Shown here piece by piece: positions 49,737-58,917 of a stretch of 64,000 bases of DNA. This DNA is from Thioalkalivibrio sp. AKL19 (GTDB lineage Bacteria; Pseudomonadota; Gammaproteobacteria; Ectothiorhodospirales; Ectothiorhodospiraceae), in assembly GCF_000420165.1 (NCBI RefSeq), contig NZ_ATUK01000014.1, positions 144,001 through 208,000 on the forward strand, written 5' to 3'. Under the pieces are notes generated by a model, which made no database searches, was not told the DNA's origin, and saw only the letters and a program-made list of their open reading frames with translations. A program made the translations under genes and the position numbers. Positions within the stretch are counted from its first letter, which is position 1. Each line of letters begins with the position of its first letter.

Positions 49737-50643
49737 GGTCCTTCCGCACCCCGGCGATGGACTGGTCGAACGCGGCCCGCTCTTCCGCGTTCAGCTCCAG
49801 CTCGATGACGCGTTCCATGCCGCCCTGCCCCAGGATGCAGGGCACGCCCATGGCCACGTCACGCTCGCCGTATTCGCCGTCCAGCAGGGCCACCGTGGGC
49901 AGCACGCGCCGGCGATCCAGCGCGATCGCCTCCACCATCTCCGCGATCGCCGCGGCCGGGGCCCCGTAGGCGCTGGAGGTCTGTTTCAGGGCCAGGATCT
50001 CCGCACCACCGTGACGGGTGCGCTCGACGATGTCATCCAGTGTATCCGGATCCATGAAGTGGTGAAGCGGCACACCGTTGACCGAGGAATAGCGCAGCAT
50101 CGGGACCATCGCGTCGCCATGGCCACCCAGCACCAGCGCCTGGATGTCGTGGGTGGACAGACCGGTCTCCAGCGCGATGAAGGCCGCCATGCGCGAGGTA
50201 TCCAGCACCCCGGCCTGGCCGAAGATCCGGTCGCGGCTCCAGCCGGTCTTCTGCCAGGCGCGGTAGGTCAGCACGTCCACCGGGTTGGAGACCACCAGGA
50301 TACGGCTCTGCGGGGCGTGGACCAGGATGTCCTGCAGGATCTGGTCGAGGATCCCGACGTTCTTGTCCAGCACGTCGGAGCGCGACATGCCCGGCTTGCG
50401 CGGCAATCCGGCGGTGATAATCACCAGGTCCGCCCCGGCGATGACCGACGCCTCGTGACTGCCGGTCAGTCGGGTGTCGAAACGCAGCAGCGGTGCGGTC
50501 TCCTGGATATCCAGGGCGGCGCCGGCCGCCGCGCCCTCGCGCACGTCCAGCAACGCGATCTCGCGGGCGACATCGCGCCGCGCCAGGAACTGGGCCGTGG
50601 ATTCGCCGACACGTCCGGCGCCGACAATGGCGATCTTCTGCAT
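49720..50643 (-). CDS. mdh: malate dehydrogenase (LDH-like type)
   Basis: NAD-dependent malate/oxaloacetate interconversion. The 307-residue protein opens with KIAIVGAGRVGES, has ITAGLPRKPGMSR near residue 75 (substrate-loop Arg residues), the VVSNPVDVLTY stretch near 116 and the catalytic His in LGGHGDAMVP near 173. Arg in the mobile loop supports malate rather than lactate. It lies just after the malic enzyme gene on the same strand, giving a malate-pyruvate-oxaloacetate pair. Confidence 0.92.
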   Translation of the reverse strand: MQKIAIVGAGRVGESTAQFLARRDVAREIALLDVREGAAAGAALDIQETAPLLRFDTRLTGSHEASVIAGADLVIITAGLPRKPGMSRSDVLDKNVGILDQILQDILVHAPQSRILVVSNPVDVLTYRAWQKTGWSRDRIFGQAGVLDTSRMAAFIALETGLSTHDIQALVLGGHGDAMVPMLRYSSVNGVPLHHFMDPDTLDDIVERTRHGGAEILALKQTSSAYGAPAAAIAEMVEAIALDRRRVLPTVALLDGEYGERDVAMGVPCILGQGGMERVIELELNAEERAAFDQSIAGVRKDLERLA

Positions 50644-50672
50644 GCGCTGCTCCTCCTCTGGTTGGGGGTGAG

Positions 50673-51893
50673 CTACAGGCGGGCGACCCCGCTGTCGCGG
50701 GCGGCCTGGCTGATCGCCTGCGGCACGGTATCGATCAGGCGCGGATCAAACGGCGTCGGCAGGATATAATTCGGGCCGAACTCGAGGGCCTCCAGGCCAT
50801 AGGCATCCAGCACGGCCTGCGGCACGGGCTCGCGGGCCAGGCCGGCCAGCGCGTGCACCGCGGCCACCAGCATCTCGTCGTTGATGGTCCGCGCGCGCAC
50901 ATCCAGCGCGCCACGGAAGATGAACGGGAAGCCCAGCACATTGTTGACCTGGTTGGGGTAGTCCGAACGCCCGGTGGCCATAATCAGGTCGTCGCGGGTC
51001 TGATGCGCCAACTCCGGGCGGATCTCCGGGTCCGGGTTGGACAGGGCGAAGACAATCGGCTTCGGTGCCATGGACCGCAGCATCTCCGGCGTCAGCAGGT
51101 CGGGGCCGGACAGCCCGATGAAGACATCGGCGTCGCGGCAGGCATCGGCCAGGCTGCGCGCTTCGGTATCGACCGCGAAGATCTGCTTGTACTCGTTGAG
51201 ATCGTCACGCTGGCTGTGGATCACGCCCTTGCGATCCACCATGAACAGGTTCTTCTTGGCCGCGCCCAGACGGACCAGCAGCTGCATGGACGCGATCCCG
51301 GCAGCCCCGGCGCCGACGCAGACGATCTTCGCCTCGCTCAGCCTCTTGCCCTGGATCTCCAGGGCGTTGACCAGGCCGGCCGCAGTGATAATCGCGGTGC
51401 CGTGCTGGTCGTCGTGGAAGACCGGGATATCCAGGCGCTCGGACAGGCGGCGCTCGATCTCGAAGCAGTGCGGCGCGGCAATGTCTTCCAGATTGATGCC
51501 ACCGAAGCCGCCGGCGATGCGCGCGACCGTGTTGATGAAGTCCTCCGGCTGCGCGGCGTCCACCTCGATGTCGAAGACGTCGATATTGGCGAAGGCCTTG
51601 AACAGCACCCCCTTGCCCTCCATGACCGGCTTGGACGCCAGCGCACCCACGTTGCCCAGCCCCAGCACCGCGGTGCCATCGGTGATCACCGCGACCAGGT
51701 TGCCCTTGCCGGTGTAGCGATAGGCCAACTCCGGATCTTCGGCGATTGCGCGCACCGGCGCGGCAACACCCGGCGAGTAGGCCAGGGAGAGGTCATCCTG
51801 AGTGGCGGTGGGCTTGGTAACGTGGATCGCCAGTTTGCCGGCCGGGTGCTGCTCGTGGTACTCCAGCGCGCGCTGATTGAAATCCTTGGACAT
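50673..51893 (-). CDS. malic enzyme, short form
   Basis: Oxidative decarboxylation of malate to pyruvate. The 406-residue protein has [12 protein letters not shown] near residue 39, [17 protein letters not shown] near 77, the metal site [11 protein letters not shown] near 142 and the NAD(P) fold [10 protein letters not shown] near 178. It matches the N-terminal two thirds of MaeB but stops before the phosphotransacetylase-like domain of the long proteobacterial form. Cofactor preference is not clear. It precedes mdh by 29 bases. Confidence 0.93.
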   Translation of the reverse strand: MSKDFNQRALEYHEQHPAGKLAIHVTKPTATQDDLSLAYSPGVAAPVRAIAEDPELAYRYTGKGNLVAVITDGTAVLGLGNVGALASKPVMEGKGVLFKAFANIDVFDIEVDAAQPEDFINTVARIAGGFGGINLEDIAAPHCFEIERRLSERLDIPVFHDDQHGTAIITAAGLVNALEIQGKRLSEAKIVCVGAGAAGIASMQLLVRLGAAKKNLFMVDRKGVIHSQRDDLNEYKQIFAVDTEARSLADACRDADVFIGLSGPDLLTPEMLRSMAPKPIVFALSNPDPEIRPELAHQTRDDLIMATGRSDYPNQVNNVLGFPFIFRGALDVRARTINDEMLVAAVHALAGLAREPVPQAVLDAYGLEALEFGPNYILPTPFDPRLIDTVPQAISQAARDSGVARL

Positions 51894-51967
51894 GGTGTAG
51901 CGGGGCCTTTTTCGATCGGGGATGCATTGCGGTACTCAGCGCCCGGCGCGAGGCCGGAAGGTGAGCA

Positions 51968-52834
51968 TCAGTTGACTGGGTGCGTCGGAACACGACTATT
52001 GCGCGCGTCCTCGTAGAGCGGCCGGAAGCGGTCCGCCATGCGGGTGAGGTCACGCTGGCGCGATTCCGGGGCCGGGTGCGTACTGAGAAAGACCGGATGC
52101 CGGCCATTCGACTGCGCCGCCATCTTGCGCCAGAGACTGGCCGCGGCGTCCGGGTTATAGCCTGCGCGTGCCGCCAGTTCCATGCCGATCGCGTCGGCCT
52201 CGGATTCCATCGCCCGGCTGTGCGGAAGCTGGACCGCCAGCGCCGCCCCCAGCGCGGCGCCCGTGAGGGCCACCTGCGAGCGGTCGCCCGTCATCGCATA
52301 GCCGGCCACGGCCATGTTGCTCGCCAGCGCTACCGACATCTTCTCGGCGGTGTGCGCCGACAGCGCATGGGCGATCTCGTGCCCGATGATCTGCGCCAGT
52401 TCGTCGTCGGTCAGCTCCAGCTGTTCGATGATGCCCGAGTAGATGGCCATCTTGCCGCCCGCCATCGCGAAGGCGTTGACGGTGTCCGGGGCCTCGATCA
52501 CCACGATCTCCCAGTCCCAGTCGGCGGTCTCGGGGCGATAGTTCACGGCCTGGGCGACGACCTTTTCGGTAATGCCATGCACCCGGGCGGTCATCTCGGG
52601 GTCGGCATTGATGCGACCCTCCTCGCGCGCCGGCGCCAGCATCTCGACGTAGGCGGTGCGCGAGGCATCGATCGCCTGGTTCTCGGAGACCAGCATCAAC
52701 TGTGAACGCCCGGTCACCGGGTTGGTGGTGCACCCGGGGATAGCCACGGCGAGGCCGCCGGCGATCAGCACCGTCAGGAGCAGGGAGGTCAGGCGACCGC
52801 GAGCCATCCGCCACGAATTGGGAAACGCACGCAT
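51968..52834 (-). CDS. M48-family metalloprotease, lipoprotein
   Basis: A 288-residue periplasmic zinc protease of the LoiP/YcaL/OMA1 type. N-terminal signal with lipobox IPGC near residue 34, zinc site HEIAH near 155 and a third ligand Glu in ESEADAIGMELA near 200. Family members trim misfolded outer-membrane proteins. GAGGTG sits before the ATG. It is 15 bases after the SNase-like gene. Confidence 0.92.
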   Translation of the reverse strand: MRAFPNSWRMARGRLTSLLLTVLIAGGLAVAIPGCTTNPVTGRSQLMLVSENQAIDASRTAYVEMLAPAREEGRINADPEMTARVHGITEKVVAQAVNYRPETADWDWEIVVIEAPDTVNAFAMAGGKMAIYSGIIEQLELTDDELAQIIGHEIAHALSAHTAEKMSVALASNMAVAGYAMTGDRSQVALTGAALGAALAVQLPHSRAMESEADAIGMELAARAGYNPDAAASLWRKMAAQSNGRHPVFLSTHPAPESRQRDLTRMADRFRPLYEDARNSRVPTHPVN

Positions 52835-52849
52835 TATTCGAGCACCTCG

Positions 52850-53701
52850 TTAGTCCACTACCTCGAGATCGAGCGGATGCCATATGCGCATCCGGAGTCG
52901 GTCTCTCCAAGGATACACCTGACCACGCACAATCACCGCCTCGCCGGTCAAGGATTCGGGCTCGAGATCGGGCCAGTGATCGCGGTCATCCCCGCGGATC
53001 AGCACATCCAGGGGACCGTCCAGTTCCATCACCCAGTGACGCTCGGTCGCACGCACCGAGATCACCTCGCCCTGCACCCGCAGCCGCCCGTGGCGCAACG
53101 CGCCGTCCAGCGGGTCCAGGACCCGCGCGGGCAGGGCCGCCGGCCGCTCCAGCCACAGGCCACGCTCCCCGGCCCGCGCCTCGGCCGCGGCCGCATAGAG
53201 ACAGGCATCGAGGGGTTCCGGCCACGGCCCCGGCCGTGGCATCGCCGCACCCGCGGCGATCAGCCGGGCCGCCAGCAGCGCGCCGTCGGGGAGCCACGCA
53301 TGCATGCGCGGACGGCCCCTCGAGTCCCGGGCGGGACGTCCCGGGCGCAGGGTCAGGCGTTGGCCGGCCTCCTCCAGGCGTGCCTCGAGTGCGTCGCGCA
53401 ACCCTTCATGCAGGGAAAGGTCACGCACCGGGGCCATCGCCTCCGGCGACGGGGCGGCCAGGGCCAGGCCGATCAGGCGGATCGTCCGCCCATCGGCCAG
53501 CCGCAGCCGGTCGAACCCGAGGACACGCTCGACCCCGACCTCCTGCAGCCCCCGCGATTCCTGGTCCGCCAGCCGGCACTCCGCCGCGGCCGCCCCGGCC
53601 TGCGACAGAAGCAGCAGGCCCACAACGCAGACGAGGGCGCCCCGCAGGACGCCCTCGTCGGGTCGGACACGGCTCGCCAGGGCGGTCACGCGTCCGGTCA
53701 C
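52850..53701 (-). CDS. SNase-like (thermonuclease family) exported protein, start uncertain
   Basis: A protein of about 280 residues with an N-terminal hydrophobic segment (GALVCVVGLLLLSQAG) and a staphylococcal-nuclease-like OB fold: VERVLGFDRLRLADGRTIRLIGL in two parts near residues 60-80, and CLYAAAAEARAGERGLWLE near 165. Catalytic Arg/Glu residues of true SNase are not clearly kept (the Glu-for-catalysis region reads differently), so nuclease activity is doubtful. The C-terminal half has a second OB-like part. Start candidates are GTG at 53701 or 53689; an upstream frame overlaps rpmE and is rejected. No good ribosome binding site is visible. Confidence 0.65.
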   Translation of the reverse strand: MTGRVTALASRVRPDEGVLRGALVCVVGLLLLSQAGAAAAECRLADQESRGLQEVGVERVLGFDRLRLADGRTIRLIGLALAAPSPEAMAPVRDLSLHEGLRDALEARLEEAGQRLTLRPGRPARDSRGRPRMHAWLPDGALLAARLIAAGAAMPRPGPWPEPLDACLYAAAAEARAGERGLWLERPAALPARVLDPLDGALRHGRLRVQGEVISVRATERHWVMELDGPLDVLIRGDDRDHWPDLEPESLTGEAVIVRGQVYPWRDRLRMRIWHPLDLEVVD

Positions 53702-53729
53702 GTTGCGCGCCAGGCGGCGCGCCGCGGCT

Positions 53730-53933
53730 TCAGAATGCGAAGCGGCGGTTGAACTTGTCGACCTGGCCGGCGGTATCAACGATCTTCTGCTTGCCGGTGT
53801 AGAACGGGTGACACTGCGAGCACACGTCCACATGCATCTCCTCGCCGGAGAGGGTGGAACGGGTCTCGAACTGCGTACCGCAGCTGCAGATAACCTTGAC
53901 TTCGTGATAGTTCGGATGGATGTCGGCTTTCAT
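53730..53933 (-). CDS. rpmE: 50S ribosomal protein L31 (zinc form)
   Basis: A 67-residue ribosomal protein starting [12 protein letters not shown]. Cysteines in ICSCGTQF and [14 protein letters not shown] show the zinc-binding (C+) form. The start at 53933 is the family start; 19 extra codons upstream are rejected. The gene stands alone with about 370 bases upstream. Confidence 0.95.
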   Translation of the reverse strand: MKADIHPNYHEVKVICSCGTQFETRSTLSGEEMHVDVCSQCHPFYTGKQKIVDTAGQVDKFNRRFAF

Positions 53934-54302
53934 GGTCGGCTCACGCAGGTTCTGGCGAAAAGTCCGGTAGGGTAGCGGAGACCGGGGCACGGGCGCAAGA
54001 CCGGGTTACACCGCCTTCTGGACAGGCCGTTTGAAATCCGGGCGACAACCCCCTGAATGGCCACATGGTTTTACCCACGCGAACAACCTGTGGATAACTT
54101 TGTGGACGAATTGTCGCGCCCGGAACGGGCCACGCCGGAAACGTCAAGGGACACCCGCCGGAAAACCCCGGCTCGACACTTTAACGATTTGATTTTGAAA
54201 GGTTAAAAATCGGATCGTTCGCGACCCGGGAGATCGCGCCCCGGGCGGACAGGCCTTCCGGGCCATTCGCATCCGCTGTGCATAAGGGCCAACGTATGTA
54301 CC
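53934..54302. other. intergenic region upstream of rpmE
   Basis: About 370 bases without a gene. It must hold the rpmE promoter and the end of the leftward dehydrogenase transcript. Visible: a DnaA-box pair (54089-54109), an AT-rich block at 54181-54212 with TTAAC/GTTAA ends, and a CCCGGG-N9-CCCGGG stem (54225-54245) that could be a weak terminator. No small RNA was recognised. Confidence 0.6.
54089..54109 (-). promoter_or_regulatory. DnaA box and half-box
   Basis: TGTGGATAA (54089-54097) is the exact complement of the DnaA consensus TTATCCACA, and TGTGGACGA (54101-54109) matches 7 of 9 positions. They lie about 160 bases upstream of rpmE. Too few boxes for a replication origin; possibly a DnaA regulatory site or chance. 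Confidence 0.4.
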
Positions 54303-55184
54303 TCATGAACCCGCGGTTTCCGGGGCAATGGCCGCATAAATGGCGGAGTAGTCCGCGTCAGCCAGGCCCTGCTCGCGCACCCGGTCCAGCAGATCGGCCA
54401 GCAGCGGCAGCCACGGCCCGACCAGTCCGGCATCCTCCACCGCGCGCTCGGTCAGGCGCACATCCTTCAGCAGGTGCTTGACCGGAAAGTTGGCGGTACC
54501 GAAGTCACCGGAGACCATCTTGCCGAGCTTCTTGTCAAAGGTCGGGGCATACAGGGCGCTGTCGCGCAGGATCTCCATGAAGGTATCCACCTCCACCCCC
54601 TCGCGCCGTACCAGCCCCAGGCTGAGGGAAAACGCCGCCGTGAGACTCGCGATCAGCTGATTGAAGGCCAGCTTCAACGCCGCCCCCTGTCCGACCGAAC
54701 CGACATGCCGGGGTGTCTCGCCCAGAGCCGCCAGTACCGGCTGGGCCCGGGCAAAGTCGGCCTCGCGGTCGGCGCCCGCCATGATCAGCAGACGGCCATC
54801 CCGGGCCTCGGGGATGGAACCCAGCACCGGCGCCTCCAGGTAACAGGCGCCGGCGCCCCGCACCCGTTCCGCCAGGGCCCGGCTCTCGGCCGGCAGGATG
54901 GTCGCCATCTGGATCACGCAGCGACCATCCAGCGCGCCGGCCGGCAGGGCATCCAGCACGGCATGGATGGCGGCGGCATCACTGAGCATCAGCACCAGCA
55001 CGTCCGCCTCCGCGACAGCCGCGGCGGGCGAACTGTGAACGGTGACCCCCTCGGCCGCCAGATCGCTCGCGCGCGCGACCGTGCGGTTGTAAGCCACCAC
55101 GGGAAATCCGGCCTGCAAAAGACGCAGGCCCATGGGTTGCCCCATGAGCCCGCATCCCAGCAGCGCCACTCGGGACGCAGTCAT
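54303..55184 (-). CDS. beta-hydroxyacid dehydrogenase family oxidoreductase
   Basis: A 293-residue NAD(P)-dependent enzyme of the 3-hydroxyisobutyrate / tartronate-semialdehyde / glyoxylate reductase family. Nucleotide fold LLGCGLMGQPMG near residue 8, substrate loop APVLGSIPEARDGRL near 119 and the catalytic Lys in ALKLAFNQL near 170. The NRT after the second strand favours NADP. Resemblance to GLYR-type reductases suggests glyoxylate or succinic semialdehyde as substrate, which would fit photorespiratory carbon, but this is not certain. It lies 9 bases after the BCCT gene. Confidence 0.85.
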   Translation of the reverse strand: MTASRVALLGCGLMGQPMGLRLLQAGFPVVAYNRTVARASDLAAEGVTVHSSPAAAVAEADVLVLMLSDAAAIHAVLDALPAGALDGRCVIQMATILPAESRALAERVRGAGACYLEAPVLGSIPEARDGRLLIMAGADREADFARAQPVLAALGETPRHVGSVGQGAALKLAFNQLIASLTAAFSLSLGLVRREGVEVDTFMEILRDSALYAPTFDKKLGKMVSGDFGTANFPVKHLLKDVRLTERAVEDAGLVGPWLPLLADLLDRVREQGLADADYSAIYAAIAPETAGS

Positions 55185-55193
55185 CGTTACCCC

Positions 55194-56816
55194 CTACTTG
55201 ATCTTGTCGTCCAGATCTTCCGTATACCCCAACAGGGTATGCGGCGGCGGGGCCTCCTTCTGGTACTTGCTCGGGGTGACCGCCTCGGTCTGGTGCAGGC
55301 TTCTCCACAGACCGAACACCATGATCAGCATAATGACCGAGAAGGGCAGCCCGACACTGATCGCGGCCGCCTGCAGCGCAGCCAGCCCCCCTGCCAGCAA
55401 CAGGATGGACGCGACCACCCCCTCGAGGATGGCCCAGTACACGCGCTGGGTGACGGTCGGGTTGCGCACGTCACCGGAGGCCAGGGTGTCGATCACCAGC
55501 GAGCCGGAGTCCGAGGAGGTCACGAAGAAGGTGACGATCAGCACCGTCGCCGCCGCCATCACGGCCACGGACAGCCAATCCCACAGCGGCATGGCCTGCA
55601 GGGTCACGAACAGCGCGGTGGACATGTTCTCCGACACGGCGCCGGTCAGGTCGACCACGCCATCGAGCTCGTAACTCATCGCGGTACCGCCGAACACGGC
55701 CAGCCAGACGAAGGCCGCGGCGGTCGGGGCCAGCAGCACCCCGGCGACGAACTCGCGGATGGTCCGGCCGCGCGAGACCCGCGCGATGAACATGCCGACG
55801 TACGGGGCCCAGGAGATCCACCAGCCCCAGTAGAAGATGGTCCAGGAGGTCGCCCAGCCGGAATCCTCGATCGTGTCGGCCCACAGGCTCATCTCGGGCA
55901 GGAACTGGACGTAGACGCCGGTGCTCTCCACCAGGAGGCGCAGGATGAACAGGGTCGGACCCATGACCAGCAGCAGCGCGATCAGGATCACCGCCAGACC
56001 GATATTGAAGTTCGACAGGCGCTTGATGCCCTTGTCGACGCCCAGCGCGACCGAGCCCACCGCGATCAGGGTAATGATCGCGACCAGCACGATCTGCATG
56101 TAGGTGGATTCCTCGATCCCGAACACGAAGTTCAGGCCCGAGTTGATCTGCATGACACCGAGGCCCAGCGAGGTCGCCACGCCGAACATGGTGCCGAACA
56201 GCGCCACCACATCCACCAGGTGCCCCCAGGGGCCATAGATCCGGTCGCCGATGAAGGGGTACAGCGAGGAACGGATCAGCAGCGGGAGATTGTGGCGGTA
56301 GGCGTAATACGCCAGCGACAGGCCGACGACAATGTAGATTGCCCAGGCATGCAGCCCCCAGTGGAAGAAGGTATAGCGCATCGCCTCGACCGCCGCCGCG
56401 CCGGTCTCGCCCTCGACGTGCGGTGGGCTGAGGTAGTGGTACATCGGCTCGGCGATGCTCCAGAACAGCAGCCCGATCCCCATGCCCGCGGAGAACAGCA
56501 TCGCGAACCACGCGGTGTAGCTGAAGCGCGGGGCCTCGAACTGATCACCCAGGCGAACCCCGCCGTAACGGCTGAACATCAGGTACAGGGAGAAGACCAG
56601 GAACACGGTCACAACCAGCATGTAGTACCAGCCGAGGTACTCCCCGATGCCGCTTTGCAGCTGGTTGAAGACCGCTTCGGCGGTGTCCGGGAAGATCGCC
56701 CCGAACAGGACGAACAGCGCGATCACGATGCTGGAGGTGTAGAAGACCGGGCTGCAGATCACGCCAAAGCCGCCGAGGCGGGTTTGCGTCAGACCGGGGG
56801 TGGACTGCTCATCCAT
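55194..56816 (-). CDS. BCCT-family betaine/choline/carnitine transporter
   Basis: A 540-residue, 12-helix secondary transporter for compatible solutes. The family motif GMGIGLLFWSIAEP is near residue 110 and the signature helix WGWWISWAPYVGMFIARVSR, with its aromatic binding residues, is near 330; glycine/charge pattern in TM1' suggests sodium coupling but was not tested. AAGGGGAAA precedes the ATG. In a halophile it would import glycine betaine. About 180 bases separate it from rsmD upstream. Confidence 0.94.
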   Translation of the reverse strand: MDEQSTPGLTQTRLGGFGVICSPVFYTSSIVIALFVLFGAIFPDTAEAVFNQLQSGIGEYLGWYYMLVVTVFLVFSLYLMFSRYGGVRLGDQFEAPRFSYTAWFAMLFSAGMGIGLLFWSIAEPMYHYLSPPHVEGETGAAAVEAMRYTFFHWGLHAWAIYIVVGLSLAYYAYRHNLPLLIRSSLYPFIGDRIYGPWGHLVDVVALFGTMFGVATSLGLGVMQINSGLNFVFGIEESTYMQIVLVAIITLIAVGSVALGVDKGIKRLSNFNIGLAVILIALLLVMGPTLFILRLLVESTGVYVQFLPEMSLWADTIEDSGWATSWTIFYWGWWISWAPYVGMFIARVSRGRTIREFVAGVLLAPTAAAFVWLAVFGGTAMSYELDGVVDLTGAVSENMSTALFVTLQAMPLWDWLSVAVMAAATVLIVTFFVTSSDSGSLVIDTLASGDVRNPTVTQRVYWAILEGVVASILLLAGGLAALQAAAISVGLPFSVIMLIMVFGLWRSLHQTEAVTPSKYQKEAPPPHTLLGYTEDLDDKIK

Positions 56817-56996
56817 TCGGTTTCCCCTTGTATTCTTGTGGCAAGCGCAAGACCGGGCGGCCTGATTCCGGGGTGGTCTGGAAGCCGCGCGGGGTGGCGC
56901 CCGTTGGGCGTTGCCGCAGTTGGGTGGGACCCCGTCACCGTAGCGAAAGACTCATCCGACTGCAAAAGCGCGAAGAGCGTCACGCCCGGCGCGAGA

Positions 56997-57608
56997 TCAT
57001 GCCTGGGCACCGGGTGCGTGCTGGGCGAGCAGCAGGGCTCGGGCCTGCCCCCCCTGGCGTTCGCGCTCGACCTGCCAGCCGCCCGCGGCGAGGAAGGCCA
57101 GATCCGCCTCGGCCTCGATCTCGACATACACCCGGCTGTCCGCATGCAGCCAGCCCTGCGCCAGCAGGGCCTCCAGCACCGGCGGCACATGCCCCTTGCC
57201 GAACGGCGGATCCACCAGCACGAGGTCGTAGGCGAGGCCGTCGGGCGGCGGCTCTGCCAGCAGGCGCCGGGCGTCGTCCCGGCGCACGGTAACCTGCCCG
57301 GCGCCCAGGGTCTCGCAGTTCGCCTGGAGCTGCGCCGCGGCACGCGCATCGCGTTCGACCAGCAGCACCGTATCGGCCCCGCGCGAGGCGGCCTCCAGCC
57401 CCAGGGCCCCGGTGCCGGCGAACAGGTCCAGCACCCGCGCCCCCGGCAACCGGGGCTGCAGCCAGTTGAACAGCGTCTCGCGCAGGGCGTCGGCGGTGGG
57501 CCGGAGCCCACCCACTCCGGGCACCGGCAACCATCGGCGGCGCCAGGCCCCGCCAATGATGCGGATGCGTGCCGGGCGCCCGGCAGGGGCGCGCCTACTC
57601 CTGCCCAC
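56997..57608 (-). CDS. rsmD: 16S rRNA m2G966 methyltransferase
   Basis: A 203-residue class I methyltransferase. It begins with RIRIIGGAWRRR near residue 14, then RPTADALRETLFNWL near 36, SAM motif LDLFAGTGALGLEA near 60 and catalytic LVDPPFGKG near 131, all standard RsmD features. Its first 14 bases overlap the end of the non-catalytic M16 gene. The divergent ftsY-ftsE-ftsX neighbours are typical. Confidence 0.93.
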   Translation of the reverse strand: MGRSRRAPAGRPARIRIIGGAWRRRWLPVPGVGGLRPTADALRETLFNWLQPRLPGARVLDLFAGTGALGLEAASRGADTVLLVERDARAAAQLQANCETLGAGQVTVRRDDARRLLAEPPPDGLAYDLVLVDPPFGKGHVPPVLEALLAQGWLHADSRVYVEIEAEADLAFLAAGGWQVERERQGGQARALLLAQHAPGAQA

Positions 57609-58917
57609 CCACGATCACCGTGACCATCGCATCCGGATTGATGCGCTCGCGCAGGCGGGCATTCAGCTCGTCCAGCTCCACGGCCTCCATGCGCTCGATA
57701 TAGCGGTCCAGATAGTCCAGCGGCAGGTCGTAGAAGGCCATCATCCCGAGCAGGCCGACAATGTCGCTGTTCGAGGCCAGCGACAGCGGAAAGCTGTTGA
57801 CGACGTTCTCGCGCGAGGCCTCCAGCTCGTCGGCATCGACGCCTTCGGCGTGCCAGCGCGCCAGCTCCTCGCGCAGCGCCGTGACCGCCTCGTCCGCCTG
57901 ATCCACGCCGGTCTGCATCCCGATCCGGAAGGGCCCCTCGACCGCCATCGGCTGCAGGCGACTGCTCACCGAGTAGGCCAGGCCGCGCGCACTGCGGATC
58001 TCCTGGAACAGGCGCGAGGTGAACCCTCCGCCCCCGAAGGCGTGGTTGGCCAGGGTGAGGGCGTAGTGATCCTCGTCCCCGCGCCGCAGGGCCGGGGCCC
58101 CCATATGGATATGCGCCTGCTCGGAGGGGAAGTCGACGCGCTCCTCCACCGGCGCTCCGGGCAGCTCGACCGCGGGCAGCGGCTCCGCCGCCGGACCCTG
58201 TGGCAGGGCCGCGGAGATGCGCGCGGCAACGGCCTCGGCCTCCTCGCGGCTCAGCCCACCGGTGATCGCCAGGGCGCCGTTGCCCGTGGTGTAGAAGCGC
58301 TCGTAGAACCCGCGGGCATCCCCCGGCTCCAGCGCCTCGAGGGTCTCCCGCTCGCCGCCCGGCCAGTTGGCATAGGGGTGATCGCCGTACATCAACTCGT
58401 AGAAACGCCGGGTGGCAACACTCCCGGGATCCTGGCGCTCGCGCTGCAGCCCCTGCAGGGCCTGGCGCCGGGCCCGTTCAAAATCCGCCGCGGGGAAGGC
58501 CGGCGCGGCCAGCACGCCGGTCAGGGTCTCCAGCGCCGCGTCCAGCCAGTCCGGTTCGGTCAGGCTGCGCAGGCTGACGATGGCCATGTCGCGCAGCGAG
58601 TCGGTGTCGAACTGTGCCCCCACGGACTCGAAGCGCTCGGCCAGCGCGTCCGCATCCATCTCCGCCGTGCCGTGGCGCAGCGCAGAACTGGTCAGCGAGG
58701 CCAGGCCATTCTGCTCGCCGTCGCGCGAGGCCCCGCCGTCGAAGGTCAGGCGCAGGTCGACCATCGGCAGGTCCGGGGCCGCCACGTACAGCACCCGCAG
58801 CCCCTCGTCGGTCTCCCATTCCTCGATCTCCACCGCCTGGGCCGGCAGCGCCAGCGCCAGCAGCCACACAACGGCCGTCAGCCATCCTGCACGCATCATC
58901 TTGCCTCCGGTCATCAC
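57595..58917 (-). CDS. M16-family peptidase-like protein, non-catalytic partner
   Basis: A 440-residue pitrilysin-fold protein with a signal peptide. The zinc site HxxEH of the family is replaced: the equivalent helix reads NGLASLTSSALRHGT near residue 70. The C-terminal half keeps the FGGGGFTSRLFQEIR and GLAYSVSS motifs that complete the partner active site. It overlaps the catalytic M16 gene by ATGA, so the two probably form a periplasmic heterodimer. Confidence 0.92.
   Translation of the reverse strand: MMTGGKMMRAGWLTAVVWLLALALPAQAVEIEEWETDEGLRVLYVAAPDLPMVDLRLTFDGGASRDGEQNGLASLTSSALRHGTAEMDADALAERFESVGAQFDTDSLRDMAIVSLRSLTEPDWLDAALETLTGVLAAPAFPAADFERARRQALQGLQRERQDPGSVATRRFYELMYGDHPYANWPGGERETLEALEPGDARGFYERFYTTGNGALAITGGLSREEAEAVAARISAALPQGPAAEPLPAVELPGAPVEERVDFPSEQAHIHMGAPALRRGDEDHYALTLANHAFGGGGFTSRLFQEIRSARGLAYSVSSRLQPMAVEGPFRIGMQTGVDQADEAVTALREELARWHAEGVDADELEASRENVVNSFPLSLASNSDIVGLLGMMAFYDLPLDYLDRYIERMEAVELDELNARLRERINPDAMVTVIVGGQE

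Noticed and set aside
53730-53833. Upstream start for the SNase-like protein
   Set aside because: The extended frame would overlap rpmE by about 100 bases on the same strand and has no family-like sequence.
54061-54212. Replication origin near rpmE
   Set aside because: Only one perfect and one partial DnaA box, no repeated boxes and no dnaA/dnaN or gidA neighbours.
54474-57623. 1049-codon plus-strand frame
   Set aside because: Antisense to the dehydrogenase, BCCT transporter and rsmD, all of which have clear motifs; low-complexity translation.
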